Positions 1 to 14,100 of a stretch of 64,000 nt of DNA are shown here, in pieces. Both the position numbers and the translations under genes were made by a program. The DNA comes from Omphiscola glabra. Lineage: Eukaryota > Mollusca > Gastropoda > Lymnaeidae. How positions within the stretch are numbered: the stretch's first letter is position 1; each line of letters opens with the position of its first letter. The stretch is taken from NCBI GenBank assembly GCA_964017045.1, contig OZ024811.1:9201674-9265673 (forward strand), read 5' to 3'. Below the pieces are notes generated by a model. It was not told the origin of the DNA and ran no database searches. It saw only the letters and a program-made list of their open reading frames with translations.

Positions 1-1424
1 CTGTTTCTATCGTAACACCCCACCGCGTAATTATACTCTGATTGACGAAACTAAACAGCGAACGTTTCAGATGTAAGAGAAAAAGAGACTAATGAATAAA
101 AGAAAATATAAATAAAGAACTCAGCTGGGTTTTTTTAGTTTTTTTTCTCGTTTTCCCCTTACTCTGAGTTTTATATTTCTTTTGCTACACGTTGATTGCT
201 CTCCTCCTAATATTTCAGTTTACAATCATGGACAATGTGTCATTTGACACAGTATCTCTGATAAATGTCTCCCATTAGTGTAAATTTTAAGAAAGTGCAT
301 CCTTTTTTGTACCAAAAGAAATTGAAATATTAAGGAAAATATATCCCTGTTTGATCTCAGTCTGTTTAAATATGTCCATTTTTTGAAAATCGGTTCAACT
401 TCAGCATCTATTTTCTACTCGCATGAACTCTCAATCTACATTAAAAATATGCTTATATAGTTTTGAAAGATGTGTGACGTCATTAATGGATAGCCATTGA
501 TGCGATTAAGTAAATTGTTCTCTGTTACAAACAATGTTGGTGTTATAAAAATTGGTCATAAAACATAAAACTCAATGCGATACATAAGATACTATTTATA
601 AGATACTTTATTAATCCACATAAATAAAAATCATTCACGTCTTAAGTTTGTCTTATATTTAGATAAATACGGTATAAAAACATCCACATTTTAACGCAGT
701 CCATTTTGCATACAACACTACACAACTTATGGCAATCATAACACTTATAACGCCAGAACAAGTGGAACCATTTATATTTCCTAAATTATAAAAATGGGAA
801 ACTCCGAACATATTTGGACTGTTTGGGAAAATATGAACTTGACTTTTCGACTTGATATTGTTTTAATTATGTAGAAAATTCACTTAGTTATTGTGTTAGA
901 ATTAAATCCATTGTATGACCTAATTCACAAAACTTTAGATCAATACAAATGTATTTGATATACTAGCCACTATTTATTTATAACGGGTGGATTTGATCGA
1001 CATATACAAATAGAAAGAGGAAGTTAGCTGCAACTAGATAATCGGGTAAGAAGATAAATTTATTTGTTAAAGTTATTAACCAGGGACTTAAGTGTACAAC
1101 CAGGGACTCAGTTGCACAACCAGGGACCTAATTAACCATCCACACATATAAGCAACAAACAAATAGCTTTGGTGTGATCTGTCCATGGGATAAAATTCTC
1201 GCCGAGCTATTGTATGTCCATTGGGAACTGCATTGGTCATCTTTGTATGTCCATTAGGGACTGCATTGGTCATCTTTGTATGTCCATTAGGGACTGCATT
1301 GGTCCTGGACCTCGTCATCACGTGCCTTCAAACAAATATGACCAAAACTAAATTGTTCCCGTGGAAATGAGTTTTCCTTGCTTCTTTAGCTTACGAAGCA
1401 CCGTGCATATTCTATCCAAAACAA
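1..1424. other. AT-rich intergenic DNA, no gene seen
   Basis: No open frame with recognisable protein similarity on either strand. Two short tandem repeats are visible: about three copies of a 21-bp unit containing 'aaccaggga' near 1078-1131, and three copies of a 33-bp unit starting 'tgtatgtccatt' near 1212-1308. Confidence 0.6.
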
Positions 1425-1835
1425 AATGTCTGATATTAACTAGACATAAACCTGTCTGATATTAAGTAGATATAAAAATGTCTGATAGTAACTAGACATA
1501 AACCTGTCTGATATTAAGTAGATATAAAAATGTCTGATATTAAGTAGATATAAAAATGTCTGATATTAAATAGACATAAACCTGTCTGATTTTTAGTTGA
1601 CATAAACTTGTCTGATATTAAGTAGATATAAAAATGTCTGATATTAACTAGACATAAACCTGTCTGATTTTTAGTTGACATAAACCTGTCTGATATTAAG
1701 TGGATATAAATATGTCTGTTATTAACTAGAGATAAATCATAAAGACATTAACTAGACATAAACTTGTCTGTGATATTAAATAGAGATGAATCTGTCTGAT
1801 ATTAAGTGGATTTAAATATGTCTGATATTAACTAG
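1425..1835. repeat. 26-bp degenerate minisatellite
   Basis: About 15 diverged copies of a 26-bp unit of the form 'tgtctgatattaactagaca' followed by taaacc. Two main variants alternate (tagacataaacc and tagatataaaaa), and copies drift more towards the right end. No coding potential. Confidence 0.85.
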
Positions 1836-2283
1836 ATAGAGAGACACAAAATGATTAATTTGCACTAGTCTGTCATAACTGTCATAGATTTTTAAAAAAT
1901 ATATCTTTTATAAGTCAATTTCTAAATTTATTTAACAATTATCATGTATGATTTCAGAAGCTTTTAATGGAATAAATTCTTCAAACATTAAAAGCTATTT
2001 TTGAAGGGGACAGAAATGACCTCCATAAGAGGCGGTGGAAATAACTCATTGAACACAGACCCCACCCAGACAAAGACATCACACGGGCCAGGAATATTTC
2101 CGTTTAATTGGGTGGGTTGTTGACGCCGTTATATTAGATTTGTATTTTTTTTTTAAAAATGTTTTTAAATTCATTTTACGACTTACTAGCAGCAATTATA
2201 CCCATGATTAATTGCTGGATAAAGCTATGATTGACTCGATGGATGGCTGCAAAAAAACATGAATATATTTTCAATTTAAGAGC

Positions 2284-2335
<52 letters not shown>

Positions 2336-3531
2336 CTATATAAACTAGATTCAATTGGACAGTGATACAATATTTTAAAGAATTGAACAAAATACTTCGG
2401 GAGGAGAGTTTTGATGGGTTTGGTTGGGAGAGGGATGGAATAGTTTGCTACATTGTCGCATATTATTATATACTTCTTTGTATTCATTACACACAAAGAA
2501 ATAGCATACGAAAATGTGGTGATGGATGGCATTTTAGATACAATCTACCGATTATTTATAGTTGAATATTTTATTATAAAAATAAAAACTGAAAAGTGCA
2601 ATGGGGGCTCCCACTGATCTACATTACCATCCCTCACCAAACTTCTTAATCATTCCTTCTTCATCGAAAATATCTTAACACAATAGTATGTGTCTTACCC
2701 AAAAAAGCTATCGGTCTACAAAGTGCGGCTAAACCCGACTGAATATCTGACACATATTGCCATAATCATACCGTCTCTCAAAGACGTACATTACAACCTC
2801 CCCCAAAGTACTCCCTCACCCCAAGACTAAAGTATGTAAACACAGTACTCTCAAGTATCCATGTATTTAAAGACCTTGCTTTGAAACCACTCCCTCAAAA
2901 AATCTAATTACCCACCTAGCAAACTTTACTTAACTCCTAATCGTCACAGGTCTTACGTGGAACATTTAATGTATAGTTATATTTTATTAATAATTTATTT
3001 ATTCAGACTTACGTTATTTTAAACATAAATATTCTTTGGGACTTTGTTAAAAATTCCTAAATACTTAGTACACGCACACAATTCCAGGGATGGTATAGTT
3101 GGAGATGATCAATTTTAGGAACCCAACGACGTGTTTTCTACAACCACCGACAAGTACCTAACTGGTTGTTCTTTGATTGGAAGCAATCCACTGGTGTGGT
3201 GAAATGCTAAGAGTGGATATGGAAGATGCTAGAGGTAGAGGTGGGAATGGCTAAGGTCTGAGAGGTAAAATGGTATGATTTGAGGTGGGATATTGAAAAG
3301 GAAAAGGCTAGAGTATAAGGTGGAAACTAATTTGGCTGGAATGTTTTTGTGAAAAACATGTGTTTGGGGGGGGGGGGGGGTGGCTTCAGGAATTTGGGGG
3401 GATAAGGGTAGAAAACCTAAAAAAAATGTTTTTGATAAAAAGGGGGAATTTCACAACTCTTAAAGGGTTTTCTAAAATGGTAACATTAAACGCAAACCTT
3501 TTATTTTCCTCAAATTCAAAGAACAATTTAG
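1836..3531. other. Intergenic DNA with simple repeats
   Basis: Holds a perfect (TA)n tract at about 2285-2332 and a poly-G tract near 3362-3380. Short open frames over the TA tract are low-complexity translations. No gene recognised. Confidence 0.6.
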
Positions 3532-3601
3532 GTTTTATTCTACATCAAGCGTTCAGAGCAAGTCATGGCAGAGATAACACGAACCCGGTTCTACTGCCAA
3601 A
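3532..3601 (+). other. Possible upstream coding exon of the PIPK gene
   Basis: Tentative. An open segment follows an acceptor-like 'caatttag' and ends at a strong donor gtaaga at 3602. In the frame reading ...NTNPVLLPK, the two leftover bases join the first base of the exon at 5173 to give a Lys codon and run into FIFKSY without a gap. The resulting N-x-x-P spacing before F-x-F-K-[ST]-Y matches the N-terminal lobe of type I PIP kinases. Similarity is weak, so this may be chance. If real, earlier exons, including the start codon, still lie upstream and were not found. Confidence 0.3.
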
Positions 3602-5172
3602 GTAAGAGAGAAATAATGTGTGCAGTAATGCTTACTTTAATTAAACAAATTACTAAAATTATTTTTTTATAAATCATTTATATGTAATTTTACGTGATTT
3701 ATCATTTATGTGATTGTAGCAATTGAATTTTGTATGGAAATGTTTATTTTTATTTAAACTTGGTGCATGTAAAACCTAATAGACTAAAGATATATTGAAA
3801 CCAAAATAGGTCACAAATACAATACACATTGCAACAGCTACACAATTAATATCCACACCAAAACACGCAACCATTTAACACATCATAAATATTCCTGTCC
3901 CCATTGAACAACAGATAAACTCATTTTTTGGGGTGGGTGGGGCTACACATTGGAGGGAATGTCATCGGTAACAATTGTTTGTGTCAAGTTTCAGCTCGAT
4001 AGAATGACGAGAAGTGGTTCAGTTTGCCTTCCAAACACACGAACAACAGCGAAGTTAATATGAGGGTACATACGGATGAAAAATATAAGCATTTAGTTTT
4101 AAGTATTCACTGCTATTAAATAAGTCAACTAGAAAGAAATTACAATTTTGATTCATCGGTAAATTACGTGCCAATTGATTGGACGGTTTGATCATTTATT
4201 AATTTTTGCATACGGGAGTGGATGTCATGATGTGGCGCGGGGGGGGGGGGGGCGCTGGGCAGATTCTGTAAGTACAATTATTTATTGGAGCCCGAAGGAT
4301 CAAAAACTTGATCGCAGGCCCTTAATATATAGAAGAAGAATAATTATTTCTACAATAATTGTCATCAAAGTCTTTAAAAACATATTAAAAATCTGCGCAA
4401 TGAATTATTTTGTCTTTATTTTCAAATGCTCTAAAATACCTCAACATTTCATAATTGATTTCCCACTGAACTGGATACGTATCGCCACAGTAATATTGAG
4501 CCTGGTAATAACTTTAGTCCAGCGTATGGATTCCTGCGTTTACATGAGGTCTCCCCTAATTATTTCGTTAGATTGTCATATTTTCATTACATCAAGGTGA
4601 CCCTTGACATGATGCATACGTTGAAAATAGTCCCAGGTTGTGGCGAAAATGGATTTAAAAAAGAGCTATATCATTTTTAAATAATCTCTAAACTGAGTAC
4701 ATTTAATTTTCCTCGGACTTTATGTTAGTCTATAAAAATAAGTTGATTCTGTTTATTGAGGAGTTGGGTATAGTGGGCGGAGGAATTGAGAACCTTAATT
4801 ATATGTACGCATGGGGAAGGGGGGCAAGGCCAAATGTATGGTGCAACATGTAGAGGAGTTGGCAATAGGCTTTTTAACGTACTAAACCCTGCCCTAGAGT
4901 ATGGAGTTTCTTTGTTTTTTAGTATTTAAAATAAAGTATCAAAAGTTTAATCATATATCATATTAGATGATAAAATTTATCTAAGGACAGGAATTGAAAA
5001 GAAATATATAAAATTAATTAAATTTCAATATAAAGTAAATTTGGATATATAAGAAATATACATGTATTACATATAAATATATATATACATATATATTTAT
5101 ATATTATATAAAAAGTCTAATAAGTAAATTCGTGTTGTGGATGATTCGAAAATAATAATTTTTTTTTTACAG
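3602..5172. other. Putative intron or 5' flank of the PIPK gene
   Basis: AT-rich DNA without a recognised gene. A poly-G tract lies near 4239-4252. A segment at 3930-4060 (minus orientation) contains 'caagtttcagctcgata' and matches, in reverse complement, a segment near 47670-47740, so it is an interspersed repeat. Confidence 0.5.
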
Positions 5173-8100
5173 AAAATTTATCTTCAAGTCTTACTTACCA
5201 AGAAGTTGTGATATAATTCGTAAAAGGTGTCTTCCTTTACCCACACAATACGAGGTTAATATGAAATTTATTTTTTCTAGCAGAAATGAAATATCATCAT
5301 CATCTGATATCATCATCTGACATCATCATGTGACATCATCATGTGACATCAACAAGTGACATCATCATCTGACATTATCATGGGACATCATCATCATCTG
5401 ACATCATCATGTGACATCATCATGTGACATCATCATATGACATCATCATCTGACATCATCATCTGACATCATCATCTTACAACATCATCTGACATCATCA
5501 TCTTACATCATCATCTTACATCATCATCTGACATCATCATCTTACATCATCATCTTACCACATCATCTGACATCATCATCACCAAATAACAAATTTACAG
5601 TCATATGTCTGGGATTATCACTAAGACAGAGAACCTTGGCAAAAACAACCTGCTGTTTTTTACAAATTTGCAGTTATTTCCTCTGTACAAGCGTTATTGC
5701 GTAATAAAACATTAATTTATAGCTAGAGAGACAAGATTTCCGAATGTATTCAATTCAAAACCTGAACTAGCGTCACTTTAAAATTTCTAAAATTATTTTT
5801 TAGCTATTTTAATTATTATTATTTTTAGTTTTAATTCGTAAATTATTAAATTTTTGATGAATTGCTAATATCTAATTTATAAAATTTTAAAAAATCTGTA
5901 TTTTCTATCTATATTTTAAGATACTTTTCATGTGTATGCCATCTGAAAAAAATAGTTAATTTTAAAAAATTCATTAATTTATGATTTCCTAAAAAATAAT
6001 AAAATCAAATGTTAAATCCCATCAGTCCTGAGAAATCGATAATTCAATTAAAAACGTGTTTGCATTTTAGTCCTTCAATGCTATTAACCAATTAAGTCAA
6101 TTAATTCATTTCAGGAAGCCATATGTGCAGGTAAATGGCAATTCATACCAGACCCTGGTCAAAGTGGGTGCAAATACTTTTTATCTGACGACGAGGAGTT
6201 TATTATAAAAACAATACAAAACAAAGAACTTGAGTGCTTGACACAGATTCTACCTAGTTTATGTCAAGTAAGTTAACACACATCTAGTTTATGTTAAGTA
6301 AGTTAGCAAACATCTAGTTTATGTCAAGTAAGTTAACACACATCTAGTTTATGTCAAGAAAGTTAACAAACATCTAGTTTATGTCAAGTAAGTTAACACA
6401 CATCTAGTTTATGTTAAGTAAGTTAGCAAACATATAGTTTATGTCAAGTAAGTTAACACACATCTAGTTTATGTCAAGAAAGTTAACAAACATCTAGTTT
6501 ATGTCAAGTAAGTTAACACACATCTAGTGTATGTCAAGAAAGTTAACAGACATCTAATTTATGTCAAGTAAGTTAACAAATATCTAGTTTATGTCAAGAA
6601 AGTTAACAAACATCTAGTTTATGTCAAGAAAGTTAACAAACATCTAGTTTATATCAAGTAAGTTAACAAACATCTAGTGTATGTCAAGAAAGTTAACAGA
6701 CATCTAATTTATGTCAAGTAAGTTAACAAACATCTAGTTTATGTCATGTAAGCTAACACACATCTAGTTTATATCAAGTAAGTTAACAAACATCTAGTTT
6801 ATGTCAAGAAAGTTAACAAACATCTAGTTTATGTCAAGTAAGTTAACAAACATCTAGTGTATGTCAAGAAAGTTAACAGACATCTAATTTATGTCAAGTA
6901 AGTTAACAAACATCTAGTTTATGTCAAGAAAGTTAACAAATATCTAGTTTATGTCAAGTAAGTTAATAAACATCTAGTGTATGTCAAGAAAGTTAACAGA
7001 CATCTAATTTATGTCAAGAAAGTTAACAGACATCTAATTTATGTCAAGAAAGTTAACAGACATCTAATTTATGTCAAGTAAGTTAACAAACATCTAGTGT
7101 ATGTCAAGAAAGTTAACAGACATCTAATTTATGTCAAGAAAATTAACAGACATCTAATTTATGTCAAGAGAGTTAACAGACATCTAATTTATGTCAAGTA
7201 AGTTAACAAACATCCCTCCATATGACCATGAACCCATCAACCCCATTCATTCACCCACCCACCTACCTCACGACCTACCTATTTATCTATTTATCTACCT
7301 ACACATATTCATACGAAACTATCTACCTACTTGTCTATCTGTTTATGTATTTATGTGTATGTGGTCATTTATCCAAACACCAATAACTTTTTGTTTATCC
7401 ATCAATCCATACGTCTCTCCATCAAACTAACCATCCATTCATCCTTCCATCCAGCCATCCGCCCATGTATCATCAATCCTTTCTTCTATCCATCATTCGG
7501 TAAATTAACGAGTTTATGATATATCTAGTTTCTTACAGACAACAAACAAACATTGCTACCAAGATTTTTTGGACTTTACAGTTACCAGGTAACATTCGTT
7601 TCAGATATATATTTTACTTTACAACATTCAAAGTGCTTTAAGATTCCGATAAAATATACAATTATCAAAACAAGTTTGACCAAAGCATCGAAAAGCTATC
7701 ACTAATTGATAACTGACAGTTATCCCACCATAGTTTTTTTCTAGTTGGAAGTATTCTCTTGGACTACACACAACTTTCAACGCTAAATGTATCATTTATT
7801 TTTATTATTTTTTTAAAATTCTAACTAGATTCTTTATTCGCTGAAGAAATAATTTTCTACCGAAGTTTGATTTGATCTTCTTGAAGCTTTTCGTTTCCGT
7901 TTTTTTTCTTTCAAGTATACTTACACCCCGCTTTATAGGGCCACAACGTGGTTGGTTTATAAATGGCATTCGTTTATTTCAAAGTGATTTATGTTTACAT
8001 TGTCTTTTAAGAGTTCGAGACAGGTTGAAACAAAAAAGAAAACTGACCCTGGGTGTCACATATTCTCTTGACCTCTGAATACCAAAGCAACTAAACAATG

Positions 8101-11100
8101 TACACATTTCATGCTCTGATATTTTCTTGTTATAAACATTTCATTCAATATTGATTTTCAATAACTATCTTAAAAATTAAAATTGTTATTACCTGAAGTT
8201 TCCATTATTATGTTTAAATGTATTGTTACAACTCGGCTATCCACACTCCTAAATATTGTTACTGCTCTGCTATCCACCCTCCTCAAATATTGTTACAGCC
8301 CTGCTATCCCCCCTCCTCAAATATTGCTACAGCCCTGCTATACCCTCTCATCAAATATTGTTACAGCCCTGCCAACACCCCTCCTCAAATGTGATTGTAC
8401 CAGCTATTACCATGTTAAAATTATCAGTCACAAAAAATGTATAAATGTTTACTGTTGGTTTTCCAGGGTAGCGGCCAAACGATTCGCTTTGTTGTCATGA
8501 ACAACTTACTTCCCAACAATATCTACATTGACAAAAGATTTGACTTGAAAGGTGCGACCAGAAGAAGAAAGGCTGCCAGCGTTTTAAAAGACGATGAATT
8601 TAATAAAACGTACCCAAACGGGATTAAATTGGACGCGCCATATGTTAACAGATTGAGAGAATTATTTGAACTGGATTGCATGGTATGATTAATAAAGATC
8701 GAATTTGAAGCAAAATTTTAAGTAGTAAACCCCATATCCAGAACGGTCGTTGGGCGTGAATTTTTAAAGGGTCAAAAGTTGTGATGCGTTAGAAAATTTA
8801 GTCATTTACTTCGAATGCAGGAGGCATAGAACCGAAAAAGGATCGGAGGCGCTTCCCGTATCTTGTATGGGCGATTATTTATTGCTCCTTTAGAGAAGTA
8901 TGTGGTTGCCTCAAACACTAACTACATAGAGGCAGTGACAAAACAACTAAAGCCAAACATGTTCTAAAAAGCTGTATCATTTATAATTAGTTGGGGAATT
9001 TAGTTGACAACTTATAAATTGCGTGCAATCATCGTCTCAAATCGCTCATTAGAATAAGTGTTGCTCTCAACATCATTCAGACAGCTTTTAGTAAACGTTT
9101 CCATATCTAATTGGGATAATTTAAACAACTCTTCAATGCCACCATATTCCTGCTATTTATAACATATTGCATGTAAAGCAATTCTTTTATTTTATTATTT
9201 TATCATCGTTCTTTTCTTGATACCATTACTTTTGTTCAATTCTTAACAGCTACCCGAATAACATAATTTACTGATTGGTGGTACTTTCTCTAACCTTAAC
9301 CTACACTATAGACTCAAAAGTTCCATGTGTAATTCTAAACCAAAATTATAAGTTTGTTTCCAGTTATTAATTGGAAGAGTGTTATCTTCTGGATCCTACA
9401 AGAGGCCATACATAAAAGACGTCAGGCAATTTTAGAAAAAATTAGATGACCAGTCCCCCATCGTAAAGTATTTCGTCATACAGTTTAGACACCCTCACAA
9501 TACATTGTCACATAATCGTCACACAATTTAGACACCCTCACAGTAGATTGTAACACAGTCGTCACCCTTCCCCCCCCCCCCATTTCATTGATACGTGATG
9601 TCCTTTATGTATTGACCCTTCTGGTAATTGTTTCATCACAATAAACCATTATATTTACTCTGTCAGTTAATATGTTGAGGGGGCATCTTATTTGTTGTAA
9701 ACTAAGGCAAATATTAAATACACTTCAGGACAATTCGATATGTTAATTAAGTATTCTAACAACTCTGGGATTGCATGGTTCTATAACCTCTTGTGTTTAT
9801 GATATCATTGTGTATTGCCCCATTTCCAGCACTTGAGAGAACTGGGACTCACCAACTACAGTTTGTTTATTGCTGTCCATGACGTAAGATGGTCAAATAA
9901 CGGCGACCAGCTCAGAGTGTCTGCCAATAACATTCGTTATCACATGACGTCACCTCAGACCCTTGGATTGTTAGGGTTAGTTATAGAAAACTAATTGAGT
10001 CTTTTTGTGCTGCTTGAAACTTGATAGAATTTTACCGTGAAATGATAATTCCTTCCAAGAAAATTGTGCAATTTGAACAAAATATTTTATTTTATGTTAT
10101 GAAATTTTTAAAAAGTTTTATGTCCACAACTGTCATAAAGTCGGTTAGACCGGCAAGGATTTTGAAAATCAATAAATTAATAAATTAGTGTTAGCTTCAT
10201 ATTTATTCCTTTTTTTATAATTGCGTTTTACAATCTATTAAATGAGGTTTTTGGATTGTAGGTAGGACAGCAAGAAGTGTGAACTTTTTTTGTGCTAAAT
10301 TCTAATTGCATTTATTTACCTTAACTAGAAAACCCGCAAAACAATTCGGCGGCAATGTATGAACTTCCTATCTACTAAATTTAATGACAAAACATGCATT
10401 CAATTAAAACAATTTATAAAAATTCCAATTAGAAAAAACAAATAATTTCAAGCTATAAAGGTTATCAATTAAGCCTTTTGTTCGATTGTCCCTCTATAAA
10501 CGGTCTACTCTAATGACCCCGACGAGCATGGGAGGGGAGGGGGGGGGGTAGATTTGACCCTCGAGTTTCCTAGAATTCAACGAGTTCATTTCATCAGGAA
10601 CTAAATGTTACTCATACTAACAAACTCTGCTTTTCTGCTATTATATTCAGTCCATTACTATTATGGTTACCGAAATTCTTTTGAAAAACGCAAAAACAAC
10701 TGTATGCTATTTCCAGATAGATTTTGGATGGAAGGATGAATCCATGAGTGGATACACTTTGTTAACTTTCCTCCTATGAACAAGGTCAACCTTTCGCGCC
10801 TAAACTTGGCACATTGACTCATTGCCTATGGCAACACCTTTCTATAAATTTTCAGCCCTTATCCTAACCACCCAAAATACGTTTTTTTCCTGTTTTTCAA
10901 GGGGCAGATGAAGGAAATATAAAGCCACTAAATTCTTAAAATAAAATTCACGATTATGAAGCCACTAGTATTTGAAATAAAATTCGCGATAGCTGCGCTA
11001 AATGCGTTTGGTGCGTAATATTTCTTTTGTTTTCCTGAAATAAAAAAGGGGGATAAAGCGGGTGCGATATTAGAATATTGATAGAAAGTAAAAACAAGTA

Positions 11101-14100
11101 AAAAAACTCATGTAAAGGATTTATACAAAAAAACTTTGTTTTTACGGGTTGCTTAATTTATATCATGAAATGAACTCAGTATCTTAAATTAAGTGAAATA
11201 CTTATTTTTTTACAAATCTCATGTGGGCAATATTATATCAACTGCTAACAATTTCAAATGTAACATTTGTATCACCATTAAGACACAGATCAGATGGTGT
11301 GCCTGCTCAAATATCCAGCAATAGAAAAGTGTTGCTCTACCTAGGCATCATCCACATACTACAACCTTACACCTTCGGGAGAAAAGTGGAACATTTTTTT
11401 AAGTCACTCATTCCAGGCGGGGTATTATGATACATATTTTTTACCAATACATTCATTAATTTATTTGAATATATTGTTGAGATACCCGAAATTAAATTTC
11501 AAGCATTTAAAATGTGATGATATATTTTTATGATAAATTGAATCTTATATTGTGTAATAACAAAAATCATCAATTTATTATAAATGATTTTTTCTTTTCC
11601 ATTACGGCTCCCATCGTTTCATAGTTCAATAAGTAGTTTCAGTCTATGTGTCTAGCGTATTTCCAATATATCTGATCCTCTCAATCTCCCTATCAGAATT
11701 TTTCACGTCTCTCAATCTCCATCTCAATATCTCCCTCAATCTTTCTTAATATCTCCCCGAATCACTCTCTTAATGTGTTACATCCTCTTTTGCACTTCTT
11801 ATCTCCTCTGTTGATTTCTTGTTAGATACAATATAGTCGTATTTGTTTCTACAGCCGTCCATTGTTTATTGCGGTCAATCAGTTCCAGACTACCGCGATA
11901 AGTGAATTTCATTAGTTCCAGACTACCGCGATAAGTGAATTTTATTAGTTCCAGACTACAGCGATAAGTGAATTTCATTAGTTCCAGACTATCGCGATAA
12001 GTGAATTTCATTAGTTCGAGACTATCGCGATAAGTGAATTTCATTAGTTCCAGACTACCGCGATAAGTGAATTTCATCAGTTTCAGACTATTGCGATAAG
12101 TGAATTTCATCAGTTCCAGACTGTCACGATAAGTGAATTTCATCAGTTCCAGACTACCGCGATAAGTGAATTTCATCAGTTCCAGACTATCGCGATAAGT
12201 GAATTTTATCAGTTCCAGACTACCACGATAAGTGAATTTCATTAGTTCCAGACTGCCACGATAAGTGAATTTCATTAGTTCCAGACTACCACGATAAGTG
12301 AATTTCATTAGTTCCAGACTACCGCGATACGTAAATTTCATTAGTTCCAGAATACCGCGATAAGTGAATATCATTAGTTCCAGACTACCACGATAAGTGA
12401 ATTTCATCAGTTCTAGACTGTCACGATAAGTGAATTTCATCAGTTCCAGACTACCGCGATAAGTGAATTTCATCAGTTCCAGACTATCGCGATAAGTGAA
12501 TTTCATTAGTTCCAGACTACCGCGATAAGTGAATTTCATCAGTTTCAGACTACCACGATACGTGAATTTCATCAGCTCCAGACTACCGCGATAAGTGAAT
12601 TTTATCAGTTCCAGACTACCACGATAAGTGAATTTTATCAGTTCCAGACTACCACGATAAGTGAATTTCATTAGTTCCAGACTGCCACGATAAGTGAATT
12701 TCATTAGTTCCAGACTACCACGATAAGTGAATTTCATTAGTTCTAGACTACCGCGATACTTAAATTTCATTAGTTCCAGAATACCGCGATAAGTGAATAT
12801 CATTAGTTCCAGACTACCACGATAAGTGAATTTCATTAGTTCCAGAATACCACGATAAATGAATTTCATTAGTTCCAGAATATCGCGATAAGTGAATTTT
12901 ATTAGTTCCAGACTACCACGATAAGTGAATGTCATTAGTTCCAGACTACCACGATAAGTGAATTTCATTAGTTCCAGACTGCAACGATAAGTGAATTTCA
13001 TTAGTTCCAGACTACCACGATAAGTGAATTTCATTAGTTCCAGACTACCGCGATACTTAAATTTCATTAGTTCCAGACTACCACGATAAGTGAATTTCAT
13101 CAGTTCCAGACTACTGCGATAAGTAAATTTCATTAGTTCCAGAATACCGCGATAAGTGAATATCATTAGTTCCATACTACCACGATAAGTGAATTTCATT
13201 AGTTCCAGACTCCCACGATAAATGAATTTCATTAGTTCCAGAATACCGCGATAAGTGAATTTTATTAGTTCCAGACTACCACGATAAGTGAATTTCATTA
13301 TTTCCAGACTACCACGATAAGTGAATTTCATTAGTTCCAGACTACCACGATAAGTGAATTTCATTAGTTCCAGACTACCGCGATAAGTGAATTTCATTAG
13401 TTCCAGACTACCACGATAAGTGAATTTCATTAGTTCCAGACTACCACGATAAGTGAATTTCATTAGTTCCAGACTACCGCGATAAGTGAATTTCATAAGT
13501 TCCAGACTACCACGATAAGTGAAGTAGCATTATATATATTTATAAATTGAATATTTTTTCGTAGTTAGGGCATAGGAAACCTGTTCAAAACCCTCTAAAT
13601 ACTTTCTTTAACATTACTTGATCTCTAGGGATGTTCGAATCCATAGGCATACAGTCCATACGTACAGTAGTTTTTATTTTAATACTGTGGTGTCATGCGC
13701 GCGCCGTATCATTTTTACTATCTCGATCAACTTTTTAATGAATGCATTTATATTTGAAAAATCTGGAGTGTGTGAAGGGGCGATAGCGTGAAGCCGCGAT
13801 AAAGATAAAATGAAGCTGCGAAAGTCCAAGCACGAAGTAGAGAGGGACAACTGTAATGGCTTAAGGTTAAGCCATTTCGACGTCCATCGCTGAATTCCCT
13901 CACGAGACTTGTTCTTGATCACTACCATAGTAAATGATTTTGTTAGCCAACATTTCAACCTATGTTAAACATTTTGATAAAATGATAGAAGGAAATTTTG
14001 ATAATAAATTATTATTGTTTAATACCTCTCTCCCTCTAAAGTACCAGAAATATACCCAACAAAAGATTACCTCGCTCATCCCCACGAAAAGTAACACACC

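Noticed and set aside
217..300. Possible first exon after a tatttcag acceptor (TIMDNVSFD...)
   Set aside because: Stops after about 20 codons without a donor, and no match to the PIPK N-terminus.
6254..7213. Regular 30-bp direct repeats as a CRISPR array
   Set aside because: Units are contiguous without spacers, in a eukaryotic intron; it is a minisatellite. The same applies to the 33-, 35- and 52-bp arrays.
13674..13958. 94-codon minus-strand frame in a PIPK intron
   Set aside because: No recognisable domain, no splice or promoter support; length is compatible with chance.
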